Shown here: positions 56,970-64,000 of the stretch, one piece after another
How the letters are laid out: each line of letters begins with the position of its first letter
Numbering within the stretch: the first letter of the stretch is position 1
Source of the DNA: Alphaproteobacteria bacterium
Lineage (GTDB): Bacteria; Pseudomonadota; Alphaproteobacteria; Micropepsales; Micropepsaceae
Assembly: GCA_016783965.1 (NCBI GenBank)
Contig: JADHVO010000004.1
Span: 1-64,000 of the forward strand
Direction of reading: 5' to 3'
DNA: 64,000 nucleotides
The notes under the pieces: generated by a model
What the model saw: the letters and a program-made list of their open reading frames with translations, nothing else
Told to the model about the DNA's origin: nothing
Databases searched by the model: none
Position numbers and translations under genes: made by a program

Positions 56970-57480
56970 AGGTGGGCGGTTTGAAGGTGGGCGGGTTGAA
57001 GGCGGCAAGCCTGCGGTTGCGGACGATACGTTCGCGGCGGTGGCCGACGATGCGGCACTGCCCGCGAGCGGCGGCGCGATCGTGTCGCTGGCGCGGTTCA
57101 ACAAGGAGCGCGAGGCGCTTCTTGGCCGCAACGCGCCGATCGGCGTGCGGCTGACGGCAGCGGAGAACCCCGAGGCGCTGGGCGACGACGTGCACCGTTT
57201 GTCGGTGGTGACGCTCGAGTTTCCGTCGTTCAGCGACGGGCGCGCGTTTTCGTGGGCGCGCATCCTGCGCACGCGCATGGGCTACAAGGGCGAGGTGCGC
57301 GCGGTCGGGCATTTCATCTACGACCAGCTCAATTACCAGAAGCGCGTCGGGTTCGACGCGTGGGCGACCGACCGCTACGGCGTCGCCGATTTCGAGAAGG
57401 CGTTCGCCGAGATGACGAATGTCTACCAGCCCTCGACCGACGGGAAGAAGACGATCCGCGAGCTGCGGGCGGCGAAGTAG
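56950..57480 (+). CDS. DUF934 protein of the sulfite reductase operon
   Basis: A 176-residue protein. The DUF934 pattern is RLTAAENPEALGDDVHRLSV, VTLEFPSFSDGRAFSWARIL, RTRMGYKGEVRAVGHFIYDQ, YGVADFEKAFAEMTNVYQPS. It is a conserved companion of sulfite reductase in this operon type. The first 20 residues contain an in-frame tandem repeat GGRFEGGRVEGG, from about three copies of a 15-bp unit, which lengthens the N-terminus relative to the family. Start overlaps the reductase gene by 20 bases. Confidence 0.9.
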   Translation: MPLIRVEGGRFEGGRVEGGKPAVADDTFAAVADDAALPASGGAIVSLARFNKEREALLGRNAPIGVRLTAAENPEALGDDVHRLSVVTLEFPSFSDGRAFSWARILRTRMGYKGEVRAVGHFIYDQLNYQKRVGFDAWATDRYGVADFEKAFAEMTNVYQPSTDGKKTIRELRAAK

Positions 57481-57492
57481 CCCTTCCCGTAT

Positions 57493-57544
57493 TGGCGGCG
57501 CCGGTCACTCATGATAGTATTACCTACCTAAGTATAGGTAATAC
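57493..57544 (+). promoter_or_regulatory. Promoter and inverted-repeat operator of the VapBC pair
   Basis: GTATTACCTA and TAGGTAATAC (57517-57526, 57535-57544) are perfect 10-bp arms around CCTAAGTA, ending one base before the antitoxin ATG. TTGGCG (57493-57498) and TAGTAT (57515-57520) are 16 bases apart and could be -35 and -10 boxes; the operator covers the -10. VapBC systems repress themselves through such a dyad. Confidence 0.7.
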
Positions 57545-57545
57545 C

Positions 57546-57773
57546 ATGACGATCACGAACATGACCAAGAAGGCTCAAGTCACGATCCCGAAGCGCGCGC
57601 GCGAGGCCACCGGACTCAAACCGGGTGGCAAGGTCAGCGTTACGGTGGAAGACGGAAAGGTTGTGCTGAAGCCGGCCGGCAGGATGCCCAAGAGTCCCTT
57701 CGAGAAAATCCGGGGCACGCTTAAAGACACGATGACGACAGACGAGATTCTCGCGCTGTTGCGCGGCGACTGA
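57546..57773 (+). CDS. AbrB/VapB-type antitoxin
   Basis: A 75-residue swapped-hairpin (AbrB/MazE) DNA-binding protein: MTKKAQVTIPKRAREATGLK, PGGKVSVTVEDGKVVLKPAG, KSPFEKIRGTLKDTMTTDEI, LALLRGD. The N-terminal half binds the operator and the C-terminal helix (KDTMTTDEILALLRGD) would block the toxin. The stop is 3 bases before the PIN toxin start. Ribosome site is not strong; the operator overlaps it. Confidence 0.92.
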   Translation: MTITNMTKKAQVTIPKRAREATGLKPGGKVSVTVEDGKVVLKPAGRMPKSPFEKIRGTLKDTMTTDEILALLRGD

Positions 57774-57776
57774 GTA

Positions 57777-58175
57777 GTGATCATCGTCGACACCAGCGTA
57801 CTGCTCGATGTCGTGACGAACGACCCGGTCTGGGGCATCCGGGCCAGGTTGGCACTGGACAATGCCTCGGCCACCGACGACGTCGTCATCAACGACGTCA
57901 TCTACGCTGAACTCTCTGTGCGATATCCGACGATAGAGGGGTTCGAAGCTATGCTGAAATCCGTCCCCTTGCAGCACCGACCGATACCGCCACGCGCCCT
58001 GTTCCTCGCGGGCAAGGCCTATCAGCTCTATCGGAGGCGCGGCGGCATGAAGACCAGCGTGCTGCCGGATTTTTTCATCGGCGCCCACGCGGCCGTCGAA
58101 GGCGCACAGATCCTGACGCGCGATCCTGGGCGCGTCAAAACCCATTTTCCGACCGTGACGCTGAATGCGCCCTAG
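57777..58175 (+). CDS. PIN-domain VapC toxin
   Basis: Ribonuclease toxin of 132 residues. The PIN acidic site is Asp5 in IIVDTSVLLD, Glu45 in YAEL, Asp98 in VLPDFFIGAHA and Asp116 in TRDPGRVKTHFP. GTG start at 57777, coupled with the antitoxin. VapC enzymes cut tRNA or rRNA at specific sites. The pair is complete and looks functional. Confidence 0.93.
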   Translation: MIIVDTSVLLDVVTNDPVWGIRARLALDNASATDDVVINDVIYAELSVRYPTIEGFEAMLKSVPLQHRPIPPRALFLAGKAYQLYRRRGGMKTSVLPDFFIGAHAAVEGAQILTRDPGRVKTHFPTVTLNAP

Positions 58176-58286
58176 GTAGGCACCTCGTCCGAAATGTGTG
58201 CATGCCCCCGGCTTCACGGCGCTGCCGTGACAGCACGGTGAAAGGCGCGCAGAGTGCGCGTGCGTTTTTGCCGAGTGGGGCGGCGA

Positions 58287-59599
58287 ATGAGCGTGGCGAG
58301 CATGACGGCGGCGACACCGGCGAAGGCTTCCGTGCCGATGCGGCATGTGATGGCGGTGTCGGTGGGGAACGCGCTCGGGTTCTATGACTTCCTCACCTAT
58401 GTCTATTTCGCGGTCTACATCTCCAAGGCGTTCTTTCCTGCGGGCGACCAGACCGCGGCGCTGTTGAGCACTTACGCGGCGTCGTTCGTCGGATTTCTGG
58501 CGCGGCCGGTGGGGGCGATGGTCATCGGGCCGATGGGCGACCGCATCGGACGCCGGGCGGCGATGACGCTGTCCTTCGCGCTGATGGGCGTTGGCGTGGT
58601 GGGCGTGGCGCTGACGCCGACCTATGCACAGATCGGCATCGCGGCGCCGATCCTGGTGGTGCTATTCCGCATGGTGCAGGGCTTCGCGCTGGGCGGCGAG
58701 GTGGGACCGACGACGGCGTACCTGATCGAGGCGGCGGCGGCGGAGCGGCGCGGGTTCTATGCCTCGCTGCAATATGCGACGCAGGATGCGGGCGTGCTGG
58801 TGGCGGCGTGATCGGGACCGTGCTGGCCGCGTCGCTGACCGCCGGCCAGTTGCAGGGCTGGGGCTGGCGCGTGGCGATCCTGATCGGCGCGAGCATCGTG
58901 CCGTTCGGCTTGTGGATGCGGCGGAGCCTGCCGGAGACGCTGCATACGGCCGACGACGCGGCATTGGCACCGGATGCGACCGTGGGCGAGACGGCGGCGA
59001 AGCCGGGGCTGCGCCCGTTCGTGCTATTGATCGTGTTCGGGCTGATGATGCTCGCGTCGGGGACCATAGGGTCCTATGTCGGGTCTTACATGACGACCTA
59101 TGCGCTGACGGAGCTGAAGCTGCCGGCGACAGTGGCGTTCGGCGTGATCATCGTGAACGGCGGATTCTCGGTGGTGTTCGAGCCGATCAGCGGCTGGCTG
59201 TCGGACAGGTTCGGCCGCAAGGCGGTGATGCTGGTGCCGGGCGTGCTGATGCTGGCGACGATCTTTCCGTCGTTCTGGCTGATCTCGGCGTATCGCACGA
59301 CGTTGGTGTTCTACGCGGCGATCGCGTGGGTGACGATCCTGCAGGCGCTGAGCTCGACGCCGGTGGTGACGGTGCTGACGGAGACGCTGCCACCGCGCGT
59401 GCGCTCGGGCGTGGTGTCGACGGTGTACGCGTTCGCGATCTCGATCTTCGGCGGCTCGACGCAGTTCATGCTGACCTGGCTGCTCGCGGCGACGAAGAAC
59501 CCGCTGGTGCCGGCGTATTACTGGACGGGAGCGCTGGTGGTGGGGCTGACAGCGATGGCGCTGGTGAAGGAGAGCGCGCCGGTGAAGCTGAAGCGGTAA
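58287..59599 (+). pseudogene. Frameshifted MHS-family transporter
   Basis: Two frames make one MHS transporter like the one at 53 kb. The first (58287-58811) covers helices 1-5, with NALGFYDFLTYVYFAVYIS, GPMGDRIGRRAAMTLSFALM and VQGFALGGEVGPTTAYLIEA, and ends QDAGVLVAA. The second (from 58808) begins VIGTVLAASLTAGQLQGWGW and continues through helices 6-12 to SIFGGSTQFMLTWLLAATKN. The paralogue aligns across the joint, so a base is missing or extra in the GGTGGCGGCGTGATC stretch. The TGA and GTG overlap. Mutation or sequencing error. Confidence 0.85.
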
Positions 59600-59616
59600 G
59601 ACTGCAACCTCTAAGA

Positions 59617-59641
59617 TGTCATGGCCCGCGACTGCGGGCCA
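59617..59641. repeat. Short palindrome TGTCATGGCCCGC
   Basis: TGTCATGGCCCGCGACTGCG ending GGCCA, a member of the ATGGCCCGC family. It precedes the GIY-YIG gene. Confidence 0.7.
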
Positions 59642-59662
59642 CCCAGATGAAGTCCGGCGCCC

Positions 59663-59956
59663 ATGTCGAACAGCTATTTTGTCTACATCCTTGCGAGCAA
59701 GCGTAACGGCACACTCTACATCGGCGTAACGAACGACCTGGGGCGGCGCATCTGGGAGCATCGTGAAGGAATTGGCTCGAAGTTCACAAAAAAGCACGGC
59801 GTGACGAATCTTGTTTACTTTGAGGTGTACGACGACATCCAAGCTGCGATCGCGCAGGAGACGCGCCTCAAGAAGTACAAGCGGCAGTGGAAGATCAACC
59901 TCATCCAATCCCGCAATGAACTCTGGGACGATCTGTACGAGACGTTAGACGCCTGA
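59663..59956 (+). CDS. GIY-YIG endonuclease-domain protein (UPF0213-like)
   Basis: A 97-residue single-domain protein: YFVYILASKRNGTLYIGVTN (GIY and YIG-like YIG), DLGRRIWEHREGIGSKFTKK (catalytic Arg and His), GVTNLVYFEVYDDIQAAIAQ, ETRLKKYKRQWK (Glu). Such stand-alone domains are widespread and often border repeats; role in repair or as mobile nuclease is unproven. Palindromes of the same family flank both sides (59617-59641 and 59971-60000), so the gene and the two repeats may have moved as a unit. Confidence 0.88.
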   Translation: MSNSYFVYILASKRNGTLYIGVTNDLGRRIWEHREGIGSKFTKKHGVTNLVYFEVYDDIQAAIAQETRLKKYKRQWKINLIQSRNELWDDLYETLDA

Positions 59957-59970
59957 GAAGGCGTTACCTG

Positions 59971-60000
59971 GGTGGCCCGCATTCGCGGGCCATGACAACC
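59971..60000. repeat. Short palindrome GGTGGCCCGC/GCGGGCC
   Basis: GGTGGCCCGCATTCGCGGGC then CATGACAACC. It and the 59617 copy flank the GIY-YIG gene with opposite ends. Confidence 0.7.
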
Positions 60001-60035
60001 TTTTTTTGATGTCCTCGGTTCCCTAGGATCACACC

Positions 60036-60776
60036 ATGCATATGTGGTCGTTGCTGGGGATTGCGGTTGTCGTGCTGGGGTTCGCGCTGCGCGTGAATCC
60101 GCTCCTGACCATTGCGGTGGCGGCGGGCGTGACGGGGACGGCGGCGGGGATTTCGCCCGTGCACATCATCGCGGCGTTCGGAAAGGCGTTCGCGCAGAAC
60201 CGGCTGATCGGCGTGGTGTTCCTGGTGCTGCCGGTGATCGGGATCCTGGAACGCTATGGCTTGCAGGAGCGGGCGAAGACGCTGATCGCGAAGCTGCGCG
60301 GCGTGTCGGCGGGGCGGCTGCTGCTGGCATACATGCTGATCCGGCAGGCGGCGGCGGCGTTCGGCGTGCCGCTGGGCGGACAGGCGCAGGTGGTGCGGCC
60401 GCTGCTGGCGCCGATGGTGGAGGGCGCGGCGGAGACCGAGATCGGACGCGTGAGCGAGAAGCAGCGCTATTGGCTGCGAGCCCACGCTGCGGCGGCGGAG
60501 ACCATCGGGCTGTTCTATGGCGAGGACATCTTCATCGCCATCGGCTCGATCCTGCTGATCAAGGCGTTCCTGGCGCAGGAAGGGATCAATGCGGAGCCGT
60601 TCGCGCTGTCGGTATGGGCGATCCCGACCGCGGTGCTGGCGGCGGTGATCCATGGGGTGCGGCTGCTGCTGATCGACAGGCGGCTTCGGCGCGAGGCGGC
60701 AAGCACCGTCCCCCACCCGAAAAATCGCTTCGCAATTTTTCGACCTCCCCACAGTGGGGGAAGTGATTCCGCATGA
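60036..60776 (+). CDS. DUF969-family transporter subunit
   Basis: A 246-residue polytopic membrane protein: LLGIAVVVLGFALRVNPLLT, GRLLLAYMLIRQAAAAFGVP, RPLLAPMVEGAAETEIGRVS, HAAAAETIGLFYGEDIFIAI, LIDRRLRREA. DUF969 and DUF979 genes form a pair annotated elsewhere as a 5-oxoproline transporter beside pyrrolidone-carboxylate peptidase; no such peptidase is seen here. The last ~24 residues (STVPHPKNRFAIFRPPHSGG) are encoded by an inserted palindromic repeat, so the native C-terminus is near Ala222. ATGA overlap with DUF979. Confidence 0.85.
   Translation: MHMWSLLGIAVVVLGFALRVNPLLTIAVAAGVTGTAAGISPVHIIAAFGKAFAQNRLIGVVFLVLPVIGILERYGLQERAKTLIAKLRGVSAGRLLLAYMLIRQAAAAFGVPLGGQAQVVRPLLAPMVEGAAETEIGRVSEKQRYWLRAHAAAAETIGLFYGEDIFIAIGSILLIKAFLAQEGINAEPFALSVWAIPTAVLAAVIHGVRLLLIDRRLRREAASTVPHPKNRFAIFRPPHSGGSDSA
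60708..60762. repeat. Palindromic repeat inside the 3' end of the DUF969 gene
   Basis: CGAAAAATCGCTTCGCAATT with the inverse TTTTTCG and GGGGGAAGTG, like the 50803-50857 element. It lengthens the reading frame in place of the native C-terminus and lies just ahead of the DUF979 start. Confidence 0.75.
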
Positions 60777-61714
60777 TTACGCTGGAGCATGTGTACATCC
60801 TCACCGGATTGATGGGGCTGGCGTTCACGGTGTTGAGCGCGCGGGATCGCAGCAATCCGAAGCGGTGGGGGAATGCGGCGTTCTGGGGGGTACTGTCGCT
60901 GTCGTTCCTGTGCGGGTCGTGGCTGCCGGATTTCTGGAACGGGGTGATTGTCATCGTGCTGGTGGTGATCGGCGGGTTCGGGCTGATGCACCGGAGCGCC
61001 GCAGTGACATCGACGCCGCAGACGCGGCGCGAACATGCAGAGCGGTTCGGCAACGGGCTGTTCCTGCCGGCGGTGATCATTCCGGTGGTGGCGCTGGTGG
61101 GCACGCTGGCGTTCAAGGGCTCGCCGTTCATCGATCCCAAGAACACGACGTTGGTGTTCCTCGCCATCGGCGTGCTGATCGCGCTGGCGGTTTGCTATGC
61201 GTGGTTCCGGCCACCGGTGCTGGCGCCGCTGGAGGATGGGCGAAGGCTGGTGGACACGATCGGCTGGGCCACGGTGCTGCCGCAGATGCTGGCGTCGCTG
61301 GGCGCGGTGTTCGCGCTGGCCGGAGTCGGCGACGCGGTGGGGCACATCGCGACGACCTATCTGCCGCTGGGCTCGCCGGTCGCGGCGGTGGTCGCGTATT
61401 GCCTGGGGATGGCGCTGTTCACCTTCGTGATGGGCAACGCGTTCGCGGCGTTCCCGGTGATGACGGCCGGGATCGGATTGCCGCTGATCGTGCGCACCTT
61501 CCACGGCGACCCGGTGATCATGGGCGCGATCGGCATGCTGGCGGGCTACAGCGGCACGCTGATGACGCCGATGGCGGCGAACTTCAACATCGTGCCGGCG
61601 GCGCTGCTTGAGCTGCCGGACCGCAACGGCGTGATCAAGGTGCAGGTGCCGACGGCGCTGATGCTGCTGGTAGCGAACACGGCGCTGATGGCGGTGCTGG
61701 TGTACCGGTTTTGA
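60773..61714 (+). CDS. DUF979-family transporter subunit
   Basis: A 313-residue membrane protein with about nine helices (LEHVYILTGLMGLAFTVLSA, GWATVLPQMLASLGAVFALA, YLPLGSPVAAVVAYCLGMAL, FTFVMGNAFAAFPVMTAGIG, GMLAGYSGTLMTPMAANFNI). The conserved GYSGTLMTPMAANFN and MGNAFAAFPV loops are typical for DUF979. It partners with DUF969. Start ATG overlaps the partner stop; see the repeat note for the joint. Confidence 0.88.
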   Translation: MITLEHVYILTGLMGLAFTVLSARDRSNPKRWGNAAFWGVLSLSFLCGSWLPDFWNGVIVIVLVVIGGFGLMHRSAAVTSTPQTRREHAERFGNGLFLPAVIIPVVALVGTLAFKGSPFIDPKNTTLVFLAIGVLIALAVCYAWFRPPVLAPLEDGRRLVDTIGWATVLPQMLASLGAVFALAGVGDAVGHIATTYLPLGSPVAAVVAYCLGMALFTFVMGNAFAAFPVMTAGIGLPLIVRTFHGDPVIMGAIGMLAGYSGTLMTPMAANFNIVPAALLELPDRNGVIKVQVPTALMLLVANTALMAVLVYRF

Positions 61715-61796
61715 CGCCGCTTTGAGAAGGTGCGCGACCGATCGCGATGTCACGCGCCGCTGTGGCTACGGAGCGGCGCGGACTCTCGTCAATCGC

Positions 61797-61834
61797 TTGA
61801 AAATTAGTCGGCTTGTCTGTATAATTCGTATAAT
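61797..61834 (+). promoter_or_regulatory. Promoter of the Phd/PemK-like pair
   Basis: TTGAAA (61797-61802) and TATAAT (61820-61825) are 17 bases apart, a canonical sigma-70 pair. TATAAT recurs at 61829-61834 within a tandem GTATAAT repeat, which may be an antitoxin operator or a second -10. It lies 7 bases before the Phd ATG. Confidence 0.7.
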
Positions 61835-61840
61835 CTGGAG

Positions 61841-62101
61841 ATGATCATGGTCCGTGCTACGGCTCGCCAATTTCAGCGGAGGGTAGGAGAAATCCAGCAT
61901 ATGGCCCGCAAGGAGCCTGTGGAAATTACGCGCCACGGGCGGCGCGAGTTCGTGCTTATGTCCGCCGAAGAATACGACTGGATGCGGGCGGTGATGAAGC
62001 GGTCGTTCCGGACGGAGGAGTCACCCGAGTTCATTGTCGAGGCCGTGCGGAAGGCGAAGATGCATCCCCGGCACAATCACCTCAACAAGCTCCTTAAATA
62101 G
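61841..62101 (+). CDS. Phd/YefM-type antitoxin
   Basis: An 86-residue antitoxin: MVRATARQFQRRVGEIQHMA, EPVEITRHGRREFVLMSAEE (DNA-binding hook), YDWMRAVMKRSFRTEESPEF, KAKMHPRHNHLNKLLK. Phd proteins bind their operator and block the toxin with their C-terminal tail. The stop TAG is directly followed by the toxin-like GTG. ATG at 61841 or 61847. Confidence 0.88.
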   Translation: MIMVRATARQFQRRVGEIQHMARKEPVEITRHGRREFVLMSAEEYDWMRAVMKRSFRTEESPEFIVEAVRKAKMHPRHNHLNKLLK

Positions 62102-62521
62102 GTGCCGCTCCCCGAGCCGGAGCCCGGCCTGGTTTTCCGCTACGACTTCCTTTGGCGGCGAGAAGCAGACGCTGGGCGCGACACAAGCAAAGAACGGCCG
62201 GCCTGCATCGCTGTGGCGACCGATTCCGAGATGGCGCGTCGGCGCGTTGTGATCCTGCCCATAACACACAGCCGTCCCTCGAAAGCAACTTTCGGAATCG
62301 AGCTGCCTGATACGGTGCGACGCGCACTTGGTCTGGACGACGAACCATGCTGGGTCATCGTGTCGGAATACAACATCGACAACTGGCCGAACGCTGGCAT
62401 CGCGACACTGCCGGAGAGTACCAGCAAGTATACGTATGGCTACCTGCCGCCCCGCCTGTTCGAGACGATCAAGGCGGAATTCCTTAAGCGGTTCGATAGC
62501 AAGCGCGCAGTGCGACGTTGA
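62102..62521 (+). CDS. PemK/MazF-like toxin candidate
   Basis: A 139-residue protein with a SH3-like, PemK-type N-terminus: PEPGLVFRYDFLWRREADAG, KERPACIAVATDSEMARRRV, VILPITHSRP, and later SEYNIDNWPNAGIATLPEST. The RP-x-C/V-V motif and strand pattern resemble MazF/PemK ribonucleases, but the usual catalytic Arg-Gly-x loop is not exact. Its GTG start abuts the Phd stop. Identity is by context plus partial motif; it may be a different toxin fold. Confidence 0.65.
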   Translation: MPLPEPEPGLVFRYDFLWRREADAGRDTSKERPACIAVATDSEMARRRVVILPITHSRPSKATFGIELPDTVRRALGLDDEPCWVIVSEYNIDNWPNAGIATLPESTSKYTYGYLPPRLFETIKAEFLKRFDSKRAVRR

Positions 62522-62524
62522 CCG

Positions 62525-63358
62525 TCACGACGCCACCTCGCGCGTTGCCGGGCGGCGGATGTTGATGTCGAAGGATGAGGCGGGGTAGCGGCCGCCGTAA
62601 GCGCGGCATTCGGCGGCGTATTGCCAGTATTCGACGGTGACGTTGGCGACGCCGAGTTCGGGGATGTTGTTCTCCTGCCAGAACTGCGGCGGGCCACAGT
62701 AGTTGCGCAGCGGATAGCGGTTGAACCACAGGACCGAGATGGGCAGACCGCGCGCGATCTCGCGGTTGACGAGGTCGCGGAGCTGCACGCTGTAGGCGCC
62801 CGAGAGATAGATGCCGAATCGCGTGTACGGCGTGAGCACGCCGTAACGCTGAAGTGCGGGGATCAGCGCCTCGAGATAGGCCGCCGAGAGCGCAGTGTCC
62901 TTCTCGACGTCGAGGAATATCTCAAGCCCGTCCGGCAGGCTTCCACCCATCGCCTTCAGATCGGCGATGCGGCTGGCGAGGCAGGAGGCGGCGGCGTTCG
63001 CTTCGGCCGCGCCGCGCGACAGCGTACTCTGGCCCGGCTGGAGGATCAGGAACGGCGCGACGTTGTTGCGCTGCATCACCGCGAGTTCGGCGGCGGTGAG
63101 GTCGTATTCCGGCTTGAAGTGGCAGAGGTAGCGGCCCCAGGCGACCGGCGACTTGCCGGTGAGCAGGCGGAACGACGAGAGCTGGTCGTCGCTGACCGGC
63201 ATCACGCTGTCGGCGAAGAGCTCCGCCTCGCCGTAGTTGATGCGGTAGTTCACGCCGGCCGGCGGGCCAGAGGGCGTGATCACCGTCGCGGGCGGCGCCT
63301 CGGTCGTGCAGGCGCCGAGCAGCAGAGCGAACGAAAGGATGAGGGCGGCGGCGCGCAC
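62525..63358 (-). CDS. DUF1906-type lipoprotein (glycoside-hydrolase-like)
   Basis: A 277-residue lipoprotein: signal with lipobox LLGAC (Cys at 17). The mature domain has the Rv2525c/DUF1906 features GVNYRINYGEAELFADSVMP, VAWGRYLCHFKPEYDLTAAE, LAVMQRNNVAPFLILQPGQS, GLEIFLDVEKDTALSAAYLE, YTRFGIYLSGAYSVQLRD and TVEYWQYAAECRAYG. The fold is a TIM-barrel glycoside-hydrolase-like domain; activity is unproven. It is convergent with the toxin-like gene. Confidence 0.82.
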   Translation of the reverse strand: MRAAALILSFALLLGACTTEAPPATVITPSGPPAGVNYRINYGEAELFADSVMPVSDDQLSSFRLLTGKSPVAWGRYLCHFKPEYDLTAAELAVMQRNNVAPFLILQPGQSTLSRGAAEANAAASCLASRIADLKAMGGSLPDGLEIFLDVEKDTALSAAYLEALIPALQRYGVLTPYTRFGIYLSGAYSVQLRDLVNREIARGLPISVLWFNRYPLRNYCGPPQFWQENNIPELGVANVTVEYWQYAAECRAYGGRYPASSFDINIRRPATREVAS

Positions 63359-63524
63359 GTGGTCGTCTCCATCTTTGCCCCCGCGTCCAGAATAAGGGTG
63401 TCAGGTGGCTTTGCGAAAGAGCGGTTTGCAACAGAACGGCGACAGGCTTGCGGGGAGTTTTTTATTGACCCCCCTCCCCCCTTGCCCCAAAGAGAGGCCG
63501 CAACAATTACCGGGGGCGCTCAGC

Positions 63525-64000
63525 ATGAACGCACCTGTCTCCGTCTCCCAGCAGATCCCGCGCTTCGCCACCATGGAGAAGGCGATCGCCACGATGAAGC
63601 CTGGCGAGCCGGTGTACTGCATGTTCCCCGAGAAGTTCGGCGCGGCGGCGAAGCGGTTCCTGGACGGCTTCCCGGGCGATGCGCTGTTCGCGATCAAGGC
63701 GAACCCGGCGCCGCTGGTGGTGGACCAGGTCTGGGCGTCGGGCATCCGGCACTTCGACACCGCGTCGTGGGCGGAGATCGAGATCGTCAAGCAGCGCTAT
63801 CCGGACGCGCACTGCCACTTCATGAATCCGGTGCGCGCCAACGGCACGGCGAAGAAAGCGTTCGAGCAGTACGGCGTGACAGACTACGTGGTCGATTGCG
63901 ACTACGAGCTGGACAAGCTGATCGCCGAGACCAGGAACCCCAAGAAGCTGCGCATCTTCGTGCGCATCGCGACGCCGCTGGGCGGCGCGGTGCTGGAGCT
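63525..64000 (+). CDS. Partial fold-III PLP decarboxylase (Orn/DAP/Arg type)
   Basis: The first 158 residues of an alanine-racemase-fold decarboxylase. Pattern: GEPVYCMFPEKFGAAAKRFL, FAIKANP with the PLP lysine (Lys58), VWASGIRHFDTASWAEIEIV, HFMNPVRANGTAKKAFEQYG, VVDCDYELDKLIAE. The KxNP and asymmetric FDTAS region indicate ornithine-type decarboxylases, as for eukaryote-like bacterial enzymes of polyamine synthesis; the specificity helix is beyond the window. Start ATG 63525. Confidence 0.9.
   Translation, partial: MNAPVSVSQQIPRFATMEKAIATMKPGEPVYCMFPEKFGAAAKRFLDGFPGDALFAIKANPAPLVVDQVWASGIRHFDTASWAEIEIVKQRYPDAHCHFMNPVRANGTAKKAFEQYGVTDYVVDCDYELDKLIAETRNPKKLRIFVRIATPLGGAVLE

Overview
The window is GC-rich, densely coded DNA from an alphaproteobacterium. 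The class-level call rests on a complete head-tail gene set of the Rhodobacter capsulatus gene transfer agent (RcGTA) type, on the DUF2849-cysI-DUF934 order of the sulfite reductase operon, and on a GTA-family holin. I cannot place it to genus. Palindromic intergenic repeats of at least seven kinds are scattered through the window.

Layout. 1-6.7 kb: the end of a type II secretion gene and gspG, a tyrosine recombinase, a TonB-dependent receptor divergent from a MarR regulator, and an XRE regulator behind two 18-bp inverted copies of one operator-like sequence, closing with tRNA-Gly(GCC). 6.9-10.3 kb: a tightly overlapped minus-strand operon (M3 peptidase, exported thioredoxin, enoyl-CoA hydratase-like protein, tiny secreted ORF). 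10.4-33.1 kb: the GTA-like cluster, read from terminase at 33.1 kb down to the DUF2793 protein at 12.0 kb, followed by a methyltransferase-like gene and a lysis pair (M15 endolysin, three-helix GTA holin). All structural genes expected of RcGTA are recognisable, but foreign-looking genes sit inside it: three secreted TPR genes with their own terminator, two secreted proteins and a DUF559 nuclease. Nearly every junction that is not an overlap carries a repeat.

33.1-42.6 kb: an AT-rich, palindrome-bearing control region upstream of terminase, a frameshifted outer-membrane-like gene, a PBP1A, an SDR, small secreted proteins, a DUF1214/DUF1254 pair, a split coq7 and a cytochrome P450. 42.77-44.84 kb: a less GC-rich 2-kb islet bounded by 41-bp inverted repeats and 19-bp direct repeats, carrying a secreted protein and a class III cyclase-like protein. 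44.9-52.8 kb: RMD1-family protein, an NMT1-type ABC importer split around other genes, a TMEM175-like channel, methyltransferase, enoyl-CoA hydratase, a fourth secreted TPR protein and a thioesterase. 53-64 kb: an intact and a frameshifted MHS transporter, the sulfite reductase operon, a VapBC pair, a GIY-YIG protein, a DUF969/DUF979 transporter pair, a Phd/PemK-like pair, a DUF1906 lipoprotein and the start of a PLP-dependent decarboxylase.

The most unusual items are the GTA-like cluster with linked lysis genes, embedded cargo and repeat-filled junctions, the inverted-repeat islet with the cyclase-like gene, the duplicated 65-bp gene start that heads two different proteins, and the two strong dyad sites at 5.9 and 33.3 kb. 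All family calls are from motif reading; no database search was run.
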